NCBI RefSeq assembly: GCF_001761485.1
Contig: NC_090774.1
Span: forward strand, 2,294,001 to 2,358,000
Direction: 5' to 3'
From: Yarrowia lipolytica
Lineage: Eukaryota > Ascomycota > Dipodascomycetes > Dipodascales
DNA: 64,000 nt
The notes under the pieces were generated by a model. The model searched no databases, was not told the origin of the DNA, and saw nothing but the letters and a program-made list of their open reading frames with translations. Shown in pieces: positions 22,137 to 31,599 of the stretch; the first letter of the stretch is position 1; the number at the start of each line of letters is the position of its first letter. The position numbers and the translations under genes were made by a program.

Positions 22137-22416
22137 CTTTCCTCAATTTTTCTTCCTATTTTTTTTTCTTTTTTCCTCTTTTTTCCTCTTTTTTCCCCTT
22201 TTTTTCCCCTTTTTCCCCCCCTTTTTTCCCTCTTTTTCCCTCTGTTTCCCTCTGTTTCCCTCTTTTCCCCCTCTGTTTCCCTCTGTTTCCCTCTGTTTTC
22301 CTCTGTTTCCTTCTGTTTCCCTCTGTTTTCCTCTGTTTTCCCCTTTTCTCCCTTTTTTCCCTTTTTTCCCTTTTTTCCCTTTTTTTTTCTTTTTTTTCTT
22401 TTTTTCCCCCTTTTTC
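22137..22416 (+). repeat. Long polypyrimidine tract with TTTCCCTCTG units
   Basis: About 280 bp are nearly all T and C. The middle (about 22225-22345) is a tandem array of a 10-bp unit TTTCCCTCTG with small variants, flanked by TTTTTTCCC repeats. It is the second such tract within 1 kb and lies on the same strand. Confidence 0.85.
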
Positions 22417-23014
22417 ACACCTTATTTGACGATAATCCAGCTAAAACCTGCCCGACATTGGCCGCAACCCGAGTTATCCGGGGTATGCAGCCTACCTTAT
22501 CGCTGCAATAACCCCCCTCGGCTCGCACATTAAACTGTTTGTTATCAATAATTCTGCCGACTATCCTACTGCTATAATACTGGGCGTTATCCCGGACCAA
22601 GCACCAGGCTCCTCCGGAATCTCCGACGTTTAGCATAGTGCCATAATCACACACAAGCTCTCCGGTTCGACCTTGGCATGTGCATCCATGACTCAGTGGA
22701 AAGGGCAAAGAGTAAATAATTCACCACCAGAATGAAATTATCCACCATCGGAGCAACGGTGCTCTCAAAGTCGACCGCTACCACCGGCTATGTACTGAAA
22801 CGAGGCATGTATGACTCCGTCAATCGTCAATCGGGTAGCTATCAATAGTGATAGACTGACGATATTAAATACTCGTACACACCTTGCCATGTACCGTACA
22901 ACATTGTACATCCGCGTCTCGTCTTCCGTATCCTCAGATGAGACCACTTTGAACAGTCGAACCACCATTGTTCGTATTCGACTGGAAGCTCGCATTATTA
23001 TCGGACTGGCTGGA

Positions 23015-23090
23015 CGATACACTTAGGACGATACACTTCGGATGATACACTTAGGACAATACACTTAGGACGATACGCTTCAGGTGATAC
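23015..23090 (+). repeat. 14-bp tandem array
   Basis: There are about 5.4 copies of a 14-bp unit CGATACACTTAGGA, each differing by one to three bases. The period is strict, without insertions. Confidence 0.85.
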
Positions 23091-23283
23091 TTGCTCTAGG
23101 ACAGAGAGGGGAGTGGGGTACCACAATGGCCGCAACCAGGTCGCGAATGCGGAATGCCGGCATTGACGTTGATTGCCGTCCAGCACTCGGACCATACTTT
23201 ACCCTTCCGACCCTTTCTGTAATTGCTGGTAAATCCTGTACCGTGCACTCAACACTCCAATCTAAGAAGCAGGGGAGAGTCAT

Positions 23284-24039
23284 ATGATCTTTGGCAATTA
23301 TTTCAGACCACGGCAACAGCGAGACAGATTCCCACCAATCGGAGACGCGACAAGTCCTCGGTTGTTGCTCAGTACGAGTACAGTATGTACCGTCCGGTTC
23401 CTGTATATACTGGGCCGCGTACGAACACCTCTCCACGGATCAGAAACATCCTGTAAGAAGAATCCCACGGGTCAGAAACATACCGCAAGAGGAAGGATCG
23501 GTCTAGACTCAACAAACATCTCAAGTGTACGGACTTTTGTTGATCGTCATAGCCATAGCCATAGCCATACCCATAGCCATAACCATACCCATAACCATGG
23601 CCGTAACCAATGGTACTTCCCCACAATGTCTCAGATATGTACAACAACCTGCTGTACCAATTGCCGATCAATTCACCTCTTTAATACGACACAATCCGGA
23701 AACGAACCTACATCCGTTGAACGGTCAACCTCCCACGTTGTATCCCCTGACTTTTTTTTCCTGTATGAACATCCAATGGTGTCTGCATATGGGAGCAAAA
23801 TAACACATGATCGTACTTGTACAAGTACACCCCCTATTTGCCTGGCGACAATACCCGCATATATAACCACCACCTTGGCCCCCGTAATGCGCCCATTGGT
23901 CCACTTGTATACATTTATCCTCCACAAAAGGCGCCACCTGGTTGCTGCCCGTTTTTCCCTCGCTCATCTCTCAGCAGGTCGCGCGTTTCCCCCCTTTCGC
24001 GTATTTTCAGCTGCGCGAAACTTTATCACGAAAACATGA
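23284..24039 (+). CDS. Doubtful His/Ser/Thr-rich open frame
   Basis: This uninterrupted frame of 251 codons has no recognisable domain. Its middle part (about residues 88-103) is a His-Ser/Thr/Asn alternation (HSHSHSHTHSHNHTHNH) encoded by the hexamer array CATAGC/CATACC, which by nature has no stops in this frame. The rest is rich in Arg, Thr, Ser and Cys, without the codon regularity of neighbouring genes. It ends 365 bp upstream of alpha-tubulin and so could simply be promoter DNA. A His-rich orphan protein is possible; chance is more likely. Confidence 0.25.
   Translation: MIFGNYFRPRQQRDRFPPIGDATSPRLLLSTSTVCTVRFLYILGRVRTPLHGSETSCKKNPTGQKHTARGRIGLDSTNISSVRTFVDRHSHSHSHTHSHNHTHNHGRNQWYFPTMSQICTTTCCTNCRSIHLFNTTQSGNEPTSVERSTSHVVSPDFFFLYEHPMVSAYGSKITHDRTCTSTPPICLATIPAYITTTLAPVMRPLVHLYTFILHKRRHLVAARFSLAHLSAGRAFPPFRVFSAARNFITKT
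23549..23600 (+). repeat. Hexamer array CATAGC/CATACC
   Basis: About nine copies of a 6-bp unit (CATAGC, CATACC, CATAAC) stand head to tail. The array encodes the His-rich part of the doubtful frame at 23284-24039. Confidence 0.85.
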
Positions 24040-24404
24040 CAAAAGGGTAGCCCGACAGCAACGTGACTTGCTGACAAGGGTCCACCAAATGGGGCTTTAT
24101 AGAAGGAAATTTGACAAGATTTCTACATCAAAAAAATGAGCATCCTCGGCTAAACAAAACCATACAATTTTCATCCTCAAACTTGCGCCAAAACCCCCCC
24201 CAAATACGCACTTCTCCGCCCCCGTCAGTTTACCCGGAAGTGTTTCTTGGGTAACCGGCCACGTCGCGTTGCCCAGGCAACCCCCTTTGTTTGTCTGGCC
24301 ACCACACCTTGACACACAACTCCCCCAACCTTATTCTGTTTTTGTGTCGCCAAACTTGTTCTCCTGTATCTCCTCCCCTTTCCACCACACACAACTACAC
24401 AATC

Positions 24405-26026
24405 ATGAGAGAAGTCATCAGCATTAATGGTGAGTATGGCGATTAGCCGAATGGGCGTTTGCGGGCGCTCCAGGCGCGGTATCACGCGTTTTCTACGTCC
24501 ACAAAGGTGGCAAAAAATACACAACAATAGGACGCATGTAAAACACGGCAACGGAACAACTGTTGATTTCGCAATATTCCAGCGCAAAGAAGGAGAGCAA
24601 GATTGGGGAGATTTGGAGGCGGATTGAAGGACTCCATCGCGTTTCGTTTCCACCAGCCAGCCATCCTCTCCCTCCCTACAACATCACAATACTAACCACA
24701 GTCGGTCAAGCCGGTTGCCAGATTGGTAACTCGTGCTGGGAACTTTACTGCCTGGAACACGGTATCCAGCCCGATGGATACCTCGACCCCGACCGAAAGA
24801 CGGGATCCCGGGAGGAGGGATTCTCCACCTTCTTCTCCGAGACTGGCTCCGGCAAGTACGTGCCCCGAACCATCTACGTCGATCTCGAGCCCAATGTGGT
24901 CGATGAGGTGCGAACCGGAAAGTACAAGAACCTGTTCCACCCCGAGCAACTCATCACTGGCAAGGAGGACGCCGCTAACAACTACGCCCGAGGTCACTAC
25001 ACCGTTGGAAAGGAGCTGATCGACCAGGTCATGGACCGAGTCCGACGAGTCGCCGACAACTGTAACGGTCTCCAGGGCTTCCTCTTCACCCACTCTTTCG
25101 GTGGAGGAACCGGTTCCGGTTTCGGAGCTCTGCTGCTTGAGCGACTCTCGGTCGACTTCCCCAAGAAGTCCAAGCTCGAGTTTGCCGTCTACCCTGCCCC
25201 CCAAGTCTCCACCTCCGTTGTCGAACCTTACAACTCCGTCCTCACAACCCACACCACCCTGGAGCACTCTGACTGTACCTTCATGGTTGACAACGAGGCC
25301 ATCTACGACATGTGCCGACGAAACCTCGATATTTCGCGACCCTCCTTCGAGAACCTCAACAGAATGATCGCCCAGGTTGTTTCCTCCGTCACCGCCTCTC
25401 TGCGATTCGACGGTTCTCTCAACGTCGACCTTAACGAGTTCCAGACCAACCTGGTTCCTTACCCCCGAATCCATTTCCCCCTGGTCACCTACGCCCCCGT
25501 CATCTCCAAGTCGCGAGCCAACCACGAGTCCAACTCCGTCAACGAGATCACCAACGCCTGCTTCGAGCCCAGCCACCAAATGGTCAAGTGCGACCTCCGA
25601 GAGGGTAAGTACATGGCCAACTGTCTGCTGTACCGAGGAGACGTGGTCAACAAGGATGTACAGGCTGCCGTTGCCTCTATCAAGGCCAAGAAGTCCATTC
25701 AGCTGGTCGACTGGTGTCCTACCGGTTTCAAGATTGGTATCTGCTACCAGCCTCCTCAGTACGTTCCTGAGGGCGACATGGCCAAGGTTGACCGAGCCGT
25801 GTGTATGCTGAGTAACACTACTGCTATTGCCGAGGCCTGGAAGCGACTTGATGCCAAGTTCGACCTCATGTACTCCAAGCGAGCCTTTGTTCACTGGTAC
25901 GTCTCTGAGGGTATGGAGGAGGGAGAGTTCAGCGAGGCTCGAGAGGACCTGGCTGCTCTCGAGCGAGACTATGAGGAGGTTGGCGCCGATTCCGCCTACG
26001 ACGATGACCTTGAGGCTGAGTACTAA
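24405..26026 (+). CDS. TUB1: Alpha-tubulin (spliced)
   Basis: This is the alpha subunit of the microtubule heterodimer. Two exons, 24405-24429 and 24702-26026, give 449 residues beginning [17 protein letters not shown]. The 272-bp intron has a GTGAGT donor, a perfect TACTAAC branch at 24690-24696 and acceptor CAG at 24699-24701. The splice falls after the first base of the valine codon and restores the conserved N-terminus. The GTP-binding loop GGGTGSG is present. So is the alpha-specific catalytic glutamate region ([15 protein letters not shown]), which drives hydrolysis of beta-tubulin GTP, and the C-terminal signature [17 protein letters not shown]. The protein ends EAEY with a terminal tyrosine. 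Its codon choice is strongly biased, typical of high expression. Confidence 0.97.
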
Positions 26027-26420
26027 GCAGTTTGAGTTAAAGTGTACGAGCCTACTAATTAATTTAATGATACCGTGTTGATTGGAGTTAACTGTAGATT
26101 TTTAGGAGTAGAGATGGCGTGGAGGAGTGAAGAGAAGATGTACTGTGTAGTATGTACTCGTACGGTACAAGTGCTGGAGGTACTCGTGCGAAACTGATCT
26201 TTCTTCATCTCCATATATGTTACTCTTCGTTATCATAACGCAGGAACGACACCACCTCGAAGCCACCGTCGAGATAGAACTTCATCGTACACTAGATCCG
26301 CAGGAACATCATCGTCCCAACGGCTGAGCAGTATGTACATGCTGTACATACATACTCCAGTCTCATAAATACAATAAATAACACTATAGTCTATCCAGAC
26401 TCCGTCTGGTGACGGCGTCT
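26027..26420. other. Convergent 3' region TUB1/BDP1
   Basis: This short convergent intergenic stretch contains GTACTCGTAC at 26154-26163 and TGTACATACATACT-like words near 26330-26355. No gene is seen. Confidence 0.6.
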
Positions 26421-28355
26421 CTACCTCCTCTCCGGCTTGACGGGGAGCTCGCCAATGACCTCCTCATTATTCCGTAGTCTCTTGGCTCGCTGACCTCGAG
26501 TAAGCTTCTTGTCATGACCAGACACAATCTGTTTCTCCTTCTCGAGAGCCTGGGCTCGGTCGGCCTTCTTAGCGGCAGCCTTTGCGGCCTCTTCTCGCTT
26601 CATTCGCTCGGCGTGCTCCGTTCGGATCATCTCCAGCTTGCGTTCAACCTCCTTGGCTGTGTCGAGCACTGACGAGCCCTCCTTGGTCTTGTATTGATCG
26701 ATGGAAATGTCCAGTTTTCGAGCCAGAGCGAGGTGGATCTTGGTCGGGTTGTTGCGTTCCTCCAGCTTGAACTTGTTTTTGATCTGGCGTCGAGTCCGAC
26801 CGGGAAAGAATTGCGAAATGAGGTTGAAATCGGAGCCCCATTCACTGAGCTTGATGAAGAAGCGCGTAGTCTCCTCTGCGGACCATCGGGCGGCCTTTTC
26901 GTTTCGCCTGTGAGTGACGGAAGTAGTGGGCCTGGAGAAGTCCTTGACAATCTCTTCAACCTCTCTCTGATCACGTCCTGCTTCTACATGTTCATGACGA
27001 TCAACAACAGTGGAAGACTGGTCCACCACAAACTTTCCGCCCTTGATCTTCAGCTCGGGTTTGTTTCTTCGGTTTGGCGCACTGTCCAACGCCTTCACAG
27101 CCATGTCCTGTTTGGCACGCAACTCGCTCTTGGGCTTGGCCCCCTTCTTTTTCTCCTGCTCCTCGTCATTCTCGTCAAACAAAGCGGCCATATCAAGAGG
27201 AATACCCTCGGCCTTGATGTATTCAAAGCCGTCGTCTCGAACTCCCTCGTTGGGTCGCACGTAGTTGGGATTGTAAGCCAGGGCTTCTTCCAGAGTTGGA
27301 ACAGGTAGTTCGTTACCCTCCATATCCAGATTACACCGCAAGTTGGGCGCTCCCTCGCGGCTCTCCTCAACCCACTTTTTGGCACGTCGGTAGTTGTCCC
27401 GTCGACGTTCCAGAGCTGCCTTATGCCTGACCGCCTGGTCATTCTCCGCACAACTCTTGCCCATCCGCACATCGGAACACAACTGGGCCATGGTGACCGT
27501 TTCGGGGTCCAAAGTCCACTCTTCGGGGTTGTCGATAAAGATGGATGGCTTGCTTCGGCCAGAAACAAGATACAATGTTTCGGCATCAAACATTTTGTTG
27601 GCGCTATCGGGAAGTCTTCGAGGTGGAAGGAGAGGACCCGAGGGACCCTTGCGTGCTCGTCCAGCCACAGAAATGTGTGTGATGGGCGCAGACGACCCTT
27701 CTTCTTCGGCGGCGTTATCTCTCAGCACCAACACATCTGTGGTGACTCCGTCCATAGTTCCACTACTGCTAGCCACGGCCTCCTCGTCTTCTCCTCGCTG
27801 GGTCGATCGTAGCGAACTGGACCCAGAAATCTCCTCTGCATTTCGTTTGCCACTTCGTGTGAGAGTGGGGGACCTAACACTCGTGACGGTGGTTGTCGTG
27901 GTGGTGGTGCCCTCGGTAATCGTCTTATTAACAACCGCAAACCCGGACGACCGAACAACAGTGGTGGACTCCTCGGTCACCTGGGACGAGGGAGGAGACG
28001 CCAGGCCACTCACCTCCCTTTGTGTCTCTAGACGAGAGGCCAGGGCAGGTCGTTCCGCCAGGGTGGCTGAGATTCGCGCTCGAGGTCGCGGGTGCAGTCT
28101 GAGAGCAGGCTGAGACGACTCGGAGGTCTCTTCGGTGGCAGGGACGTTCTGCGACGCCTGGGGAGTGGCAGGAAGAGTCACCTCCTCTTCAGCAATAGCC
28201 TCTTCATTGGATACTAGTTTGGACGCGGCCTCTTTGAGCTGCTTGGTGGCCGCTGCGCTGGGCTTTTGAGTCACAGACGACAGCCTTCGACGGCCAGACC
28301 GCGGTTGGACCTTGGGAACAAACCGCTTGGTGCCCTTTTTCACGACAGAAGACAT
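26421..28355 (-). CDS. BDP1: TFIIIB subunit Bdp1 (B'')
   Basis: Bdp1 joins TBP and Brf1 to form TFIIIB, which recruits RNA polymerase III to tRNA, 5S and U6 genes in the nucleus. The 644-residue product has the diagnostic SANT/Myb-like domain at about residues 495-545 (ARWSAEETTRFFIKLSEWG, then FNLISQFFPGRTRRQIKNKFK). A basic KIHLALARKL extension and a Lys/Glu/Ala-rich C-terminal helix follow. The N-terminus is basic, then long and disordered. The start at 28355 (MSSVVKKGTKR) is the first good ATG; the frame upstream runs through an A-rich 5' leader. No intron is seen. It is divergent from the WD40 gene, with several CACGTG boxes between them. Confidence 0.92.
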   Translation of the reverse strand: MSSVVKKGTKRFVPKVQPRSGRRRLSSVTQKPSAAATKQLKEAASKLVSNEEAIAEEEVTLPATPQASQNVPATEETSESSQPALRLHPRPRARISATLAERPALASRLETQREVSGLASPPSSQVTEESTTVVRSSGFAVVNKTITEGTTTTTTTVTSVRSPTLTRSGKRNAEEISGSSSLRSTQRGEDEEAVASSSGTMDGVTTDVLVLRDNAAEEEGSSAPITHISVAGRARKGPSGPLLPPRRLPDSANKMFDAETLYLVSGRSKPSIFIDNPEEWTLDPETVTMAQLCSDVRMGKSCAENDQAVRHKAALERRRDNYRRAKKWVEESREGAPNLRCNLDMEGNELPVPTLEEALAYNPNYVRPNEGVRDDGFEYIKAEGIPLDMAALFDENDEEQEKKKGAKPKSELRAKQDMAVKALDSAPNRRNKPELKIKGGKFVVDQSSTVVDRHEHVEAGRDQREVEEIVKDFSRPTTSVTHRRNEKAARWSAEETTRFFIKLSEWGSDFNLISQFFPGRTRRQIKNKFKLEERNNPTKIHLALARKLDISIDQYKTKEGSSVLDTAKEVERKLEMIRTEHAERMKREEAAKAAAKKADRAQALEKEKQIVSGHDKKLTRGQRAKRLRNNEEVIGELPVKPERR

Positions 28356-28968
28356 GTTGTAGTGTTGTGTAGTGGGTGAGTGTGTGTTCCTGTTGGTTTT
28401 TTTTTTTTTTAATTCTTCTGCGATATGGAGTTTTTGGACGTGACAAAAATTACGTTTAACCCTTACCCAGTAGTAGAGGAGAGTGCGACCCCAATGACGA
28501 GGTTCGTTATACGAGTATTCGAAGTAAATCGACGAAATACCAGGAGAAAAAGTGGTTGAGAGCACTTTTTTAGGCGTCCGTTTGTGCGGAGGGTGTTGTT
28601 TCCGGGTCACGTGACATAACTCATTAGGTAATCATCTGTCTTTTGCCCACGTGAAGCAACATCGAGGGGTGCACTATTAGTAAGAGAGAGAGAAAGAGAT
28701 GTTGGCGAGAAAACAGGGGAAAAAGGAAGTCAAGACGTCAAAAAGCCAAAAAAAAAGATTACCATGTCACGTGGTACAATGTCACGTGATCTACCGAGGC
28801 GACAGTTCTCTTGTAGGCATCCATTTCTTCGTTCTGCTAGATTACAGCGTGGGTACGTCTGAGCTGCAATATGCAGTATTTTTTTGTTTGTAGAATTATC
28901 TTTTTTCCTGTATCAACGCTCCACTCCCACACACACAACACACACACACACACACACACTACACACAA
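28356..28968. promoter_or_regulatory. Divergent promoter region BDP1/WD40 gene
   Basis: Four CACGTG boxes lie in this 613-bp shared region: 28608-28613 (inside a full GTCACGTGAC at 28606-28615), 28648-28653, 28768-28773 and 28783-28788. A GA-rich run spans 28683-28699 and a CA repeat abuts the WD40 start. The cluster suggests bHLH control of one or both genes, which is inference. Confidence 0.5.
28929..28968 (+). repeat. CA microsatellite in the 5' leader
   Basis: A (CA)n-rich tract ends at the ATG of the WD40 gene and would lie in its 5' UTR. It is a simple repeat, likely polymorphic. Confidence 0.85.
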
Positions 28969-30282
28969 ATGAACGTATCAGCTGCCAAGGAACTTCAGCT
29001 GTCCGGCAAGGAGTACGTGCTTGCGATTGTGCCTGTTCCTGCTCGCAAGGCAGTTGCTGCAGCTCTGTCTGATAACTCCATCCATCTGGTTTCTCTGGAT
29101 CTCTCTCACAGCACCAAGATTGTCGACAAGAGCCATGAACGGATTGTGGGTATGAAGAACTTTGACGAGAGCACAGTCATGACATGGGGCAACGACGGCG
29201 TGAAGCTGTGGGATCTGCGGGAGCAGAATTCGGATTCCAACAAGCCGCTGCTGTGGATGAAACAGGGCACTCTGGGGCCTATTGTGAGCTGCGATTTCCG
29301 CGACAACATTGTAGTTGGAGGGTCTGAGCTGGTGGGAACCGATGCCGGCATCTGTTTGTGGGACGTGACCAAGCCCAAGGCTGATGGAATGCCCTTCATC
29401 GAGTTTCCCGACGTGCACAATGACGATGTCACCGAGTTGAGGTTCCATCCTACCAGAGAAAACATTGTCGTGTCTGGCAGCACGGACGGGCTGGTGAATG
29501 TTTACGACATCAAGGAGACGGACCAGGATGAGGTGGTCAAGCAGGTGTTCAACCACGACTCTTCTATCCATTTTGCTGGGTTCACTTCTGCCAACAGAGT
29601 CTATGTTATTTCACATATGGAGACCCTCAGCATCTACGAGATGGACTTTGAGAAGGATGACTACGTTTCCCGAGAGCCTCTCGAGTTTGGAGATGTGCGC
29701 CAGAAGTTTGGATGCGAGTATGTTGCCGACATTGTGCCTGGATATGTCATTTCCGGCAGCAACAATGCTGATACCTATGCGCCTGGCCAGGTTCAACTGC
29801 TGCCGTTCCGAAACGAGACTGTCACGCACGAGAACGAGGCCGCTGGGGTCGTGACTCTCAACGAGGCCCATGGGACTGAGGTGGTGCGAACGGTGTACCT
29901 GGATGCTGCCAATGATGCCGTTTACACTGGAGGAGAAGATGGATACATTCGGCTGTGGAACGTGCCCGATCTGCAGCTTGGGTTCGGCGATTTCATGACC
30001 AACGAAGACACCGAGATGGGTGGTAGTGATGAAGGATGGCAGGAGGTGACCCCCAAGAAGGACAAGAAGGACAAGAAGGACATGGAGGACAAGAAGGACA
30101 AGAAGGACAAGAAGGACAAGAAGGAAGATAAAGACAAGAAGGAGAAGCGAGAGAAGCGCGAGAAGAAGGAGAAGCGAAAGAAGGAGAAGGAAGAGGCCGA
30201 CAAAAAGGATAAGAAAAAGAAGGAAAAGAAGGACAAGAAAGACAAGAAAGACAAGAAGGAGGAACGGTTTGCTCCCTATTAG
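28969..30282 (+). CDS. WD40-repeat protein, WDR89-like
   Basis: This 437-residue protein shows about six WD40 blades across residues 15-345. Recognisable repeats include VMTWGNDGVKLWDLRE, GTDAGICLWDVTKP, NIVVSGSTDGLVNVYDI and AVYTGGEDGYIRLWNVP. The arrangement, with a conserved VTELRFHPT before the fourth blade, resembles the WDR89 family found from fungi to mammals, whose role is poorly known. From about residue 360 the tail is an extreme Lys/Asp/Glu repeat (KKDKKDKKD-type, about 75 residues) as in nucleolar proteins. A nucleolar role is inference. The start at 28969 directly follows a CA repeat. It converges with the copper-protein gene downstream. Confidence 0.75.
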   Translation: MNVSAAKELQLSGKEYVLAIVPVPARKAVAAALSDNSIHLVSLDLSHSTKIVDKSHERIVGMKNFDESTVMTWGNDGVKLWDLREQNSDSNKPLLWMKQGTLGPIVSCDFRDNIVVGGSELVGTDAGICLWDVTKPKADGMPFIEFPDVHNDDVTELRFHPTRENIVVSGSTDGLVNVYDIKETDQDEVVKQVFNHDSSIHFAGFTSANRVYVISHMETLSIYEMDFEKDDYVSREPLEFGDVRQKFGCEYVADIVPGYVISGSNNADTYAPGQVQLLPFRNETVTHENEAAGVVTLNEAHGTEVVRTVYLDAANDAVYTGGEDGYIRLWNVPDLQLGFGDFMTNEDTEMGGSDEGWQEVTPKKDKKDKKDMEDKKDKKDKKDKKEDKDKKEKREKREKKEKRKKEKEEADKKDKKKKEKKDKKDKKDKKEERFAPY

Positions 30283-30858
30283 ACAGAGCCGAGCTATAAT
30301 AGATGGAATTCATTATAGACTCTCAAAATTCACTTGGCAAAGTTTTATAGGATAGTCTATAAACTTCGGATCACCAGATCTGCCAGATACGGAACGTTAC
30401 CCGAGTCATTTTATGTTTGAAGTTATCTAATGGTCGCGAGACTTTGTCTTAGAACGTATAGTCGCAGTCGGTGGACTTTTCTGAGCGAGTTTCTCCACTC
30501 GTAGACTGGATTGCTCTTCAAGATGACTTGGATATACCGGTAGTATAGGCTCTCACAGGCCGTAGCTACAAAGCAGCATAAGATTTGACGATATCTCTAC
30601 AACAAGAATCAGTAAAACTTCATCTGTCGACTCAGAGGCTGCCAGCCGATTCATTAGATCATTCAGTTTGGTATCTTAATGTCTGTGCGGTGTGTTCGCG
30701 TTGAGCGTATCAAAAAACAGTGATGAACATCAATCCACAAGTCCCTGTCCGGCCATGCCAATACAGTATTATACTAGAACTACGTGCCACCGTTAATCAT
30801 CAATCATTACTCATTACTGTCGTATCGTACATACATAATTTTATCCGTTTCACTCTTC
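30283..30858. other. Convergent 3' region
   Basis: This AT-rich stretch holds the 3' UTRs of the WD40 gene and the BIM1-like gene. No gene or notable repeat is seen. Confidence 0.6.
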
Positions 30859-31599
30859 TTAGATGAGAGCAAGAGCGATACCAGCAGCACCAATGGCGCC
30901 TCCGAGAACGGCCTTGACGGCAGAGCCGGCGTTCTTGGACTCAGAAGTGGCGGCAGCAGAGGTGGCGGCGGAAGAAGATCGAGCGCCGGAGCCGGAAGGA
31001 GCATCGGAGATCTTGCCGTCAGCAACCTCCTGGGTGGTGGGGGTGGAGTCGGGAGCAATCTCACCCTCGGTGGTGTTGAAGCACATGGCGGAGAAGCCGG
31101 TGTTCTGGAACTGGTTTCGCTCGACAAAGTAAACATCGGCACAGACAAAGTGGGAGATGTTCTGGGTACCGTCAATGGCGTTGTACTCCAGCTGGATGGT
31201 TCCGTTCTGGCCCTCCCGGACGTTGTTGGGAATGTCGGGGAACTGGTAGCAGGCGTGGCCCTTGTCAGCCTCGGCGGAAATGTTTCCGGTGAAAATGTCC
31301 TCGAAGTCGTCCTCAGAAGTGGGGTTGTTCTGGTACGAGATTCGCACTCGGATGCCCCAGGCCTCGTCCTTGGCAACCAGAGCAATGTGGCCGCCGGTCA
31401 GAGGGAAGTTGGTTCGGTTGTGGATGGCAGCAGAGGCGCCGGCACCGCAGGGTCCAGTGTTGTCATCATCGTCGGCCCAGGGTCGGTCCTGAGGCCACAG
31501 GAAGGCGACGGGGCCCATGGACTGGGCAAACTGCTCACCGTGGCCCTGGGCGGCGGTGAGAGAAGCAAGAGCAAGAGCGGAGATGGAGGTGAGAAGCAT
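30859..31599 (-). CDS. BIM1-like GPI-anchored copper protein
   Basis: This 246-residue secreted protein resembles the X325/BIM1 family, which is LPMO-related in fold but is linked to copper acquisition and the cell wall rather than polysaccharide cleavage. A signal peptide (MLLTSISALALASLTAAQG) would release a mature N-terminus at H20, the copper-ligand position of this family. Family-like stretches are FAQSMGPVAFLWPQ and YQFPDIPNNVREGQNGTIQLEY. Cysteines 51, 117, 153 and 173 could form two disulfides. At least five N-glycosylation sequons are present (N61, N106, N132, N147, N175). A Ser/Ala-rich stalk and a hydrophobic tail (AVLGGAIGAAGIALALI) indicate GPI attachment. The start at 31599 is set by the signal peptide; the frame extends upstream without support. 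Confidence 0.8.
   Translation of the reverse strand: MLLTSISALALASLTAAQGHGEQFAQSMGPVAFLWPQDRPWADDDDNTGPCGAGASAAIHNRTNFPLTGGHIALVAKDEAWGIRVRISYQNNPTSEDDFEDIFTGNISAEADKGHACYQFPDIPNNVREGQNGTIQLEYNAIDGTQNISHFVCADVYFVERNQFQNTGFSAMCFNTTEGEIAPDSTPTTQEVADGKISDAPSGSGARSSSAATSAAATSESKNAGSAVKAVLGGAIGAAGIALALI

Larger units (their letters stand above)
19615..24404. other. Gene-poor 4.8-kb region between ENA and alpha-tubulin
   Basis: No gene is firmly supported. Contents include the ENA promoter (TATATA at 19750-19755, two GCCAAG words, GTCACGTGAC at 20091-20100) and an AACAGCCA-type repeat at 20353-20412. Two long polypyrimidine tracts, a 14-bp array at 23015 and a hexamer array at 23549 follow. One 251-codon open frame (23284-24039) is listed separately. 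The remaining open frames are low-complexity products of the tracts. Confidence 0.55.

Noticed and set aside
21922-22533. Long Phe/Ser/Pro-rich open frames over the polypyrimidine tract
   Set aside because: T/C-only DNA has no stop codons in the plus-strand frames, so long frames arise by composition; there is no domain and the translation is low complexity.
24692-25894. 400-codon minus-strand frame opposite alpha-tubulin
   Set aside because: This is an antisense artefact of the strongly biased codon use of the tubulin gene.
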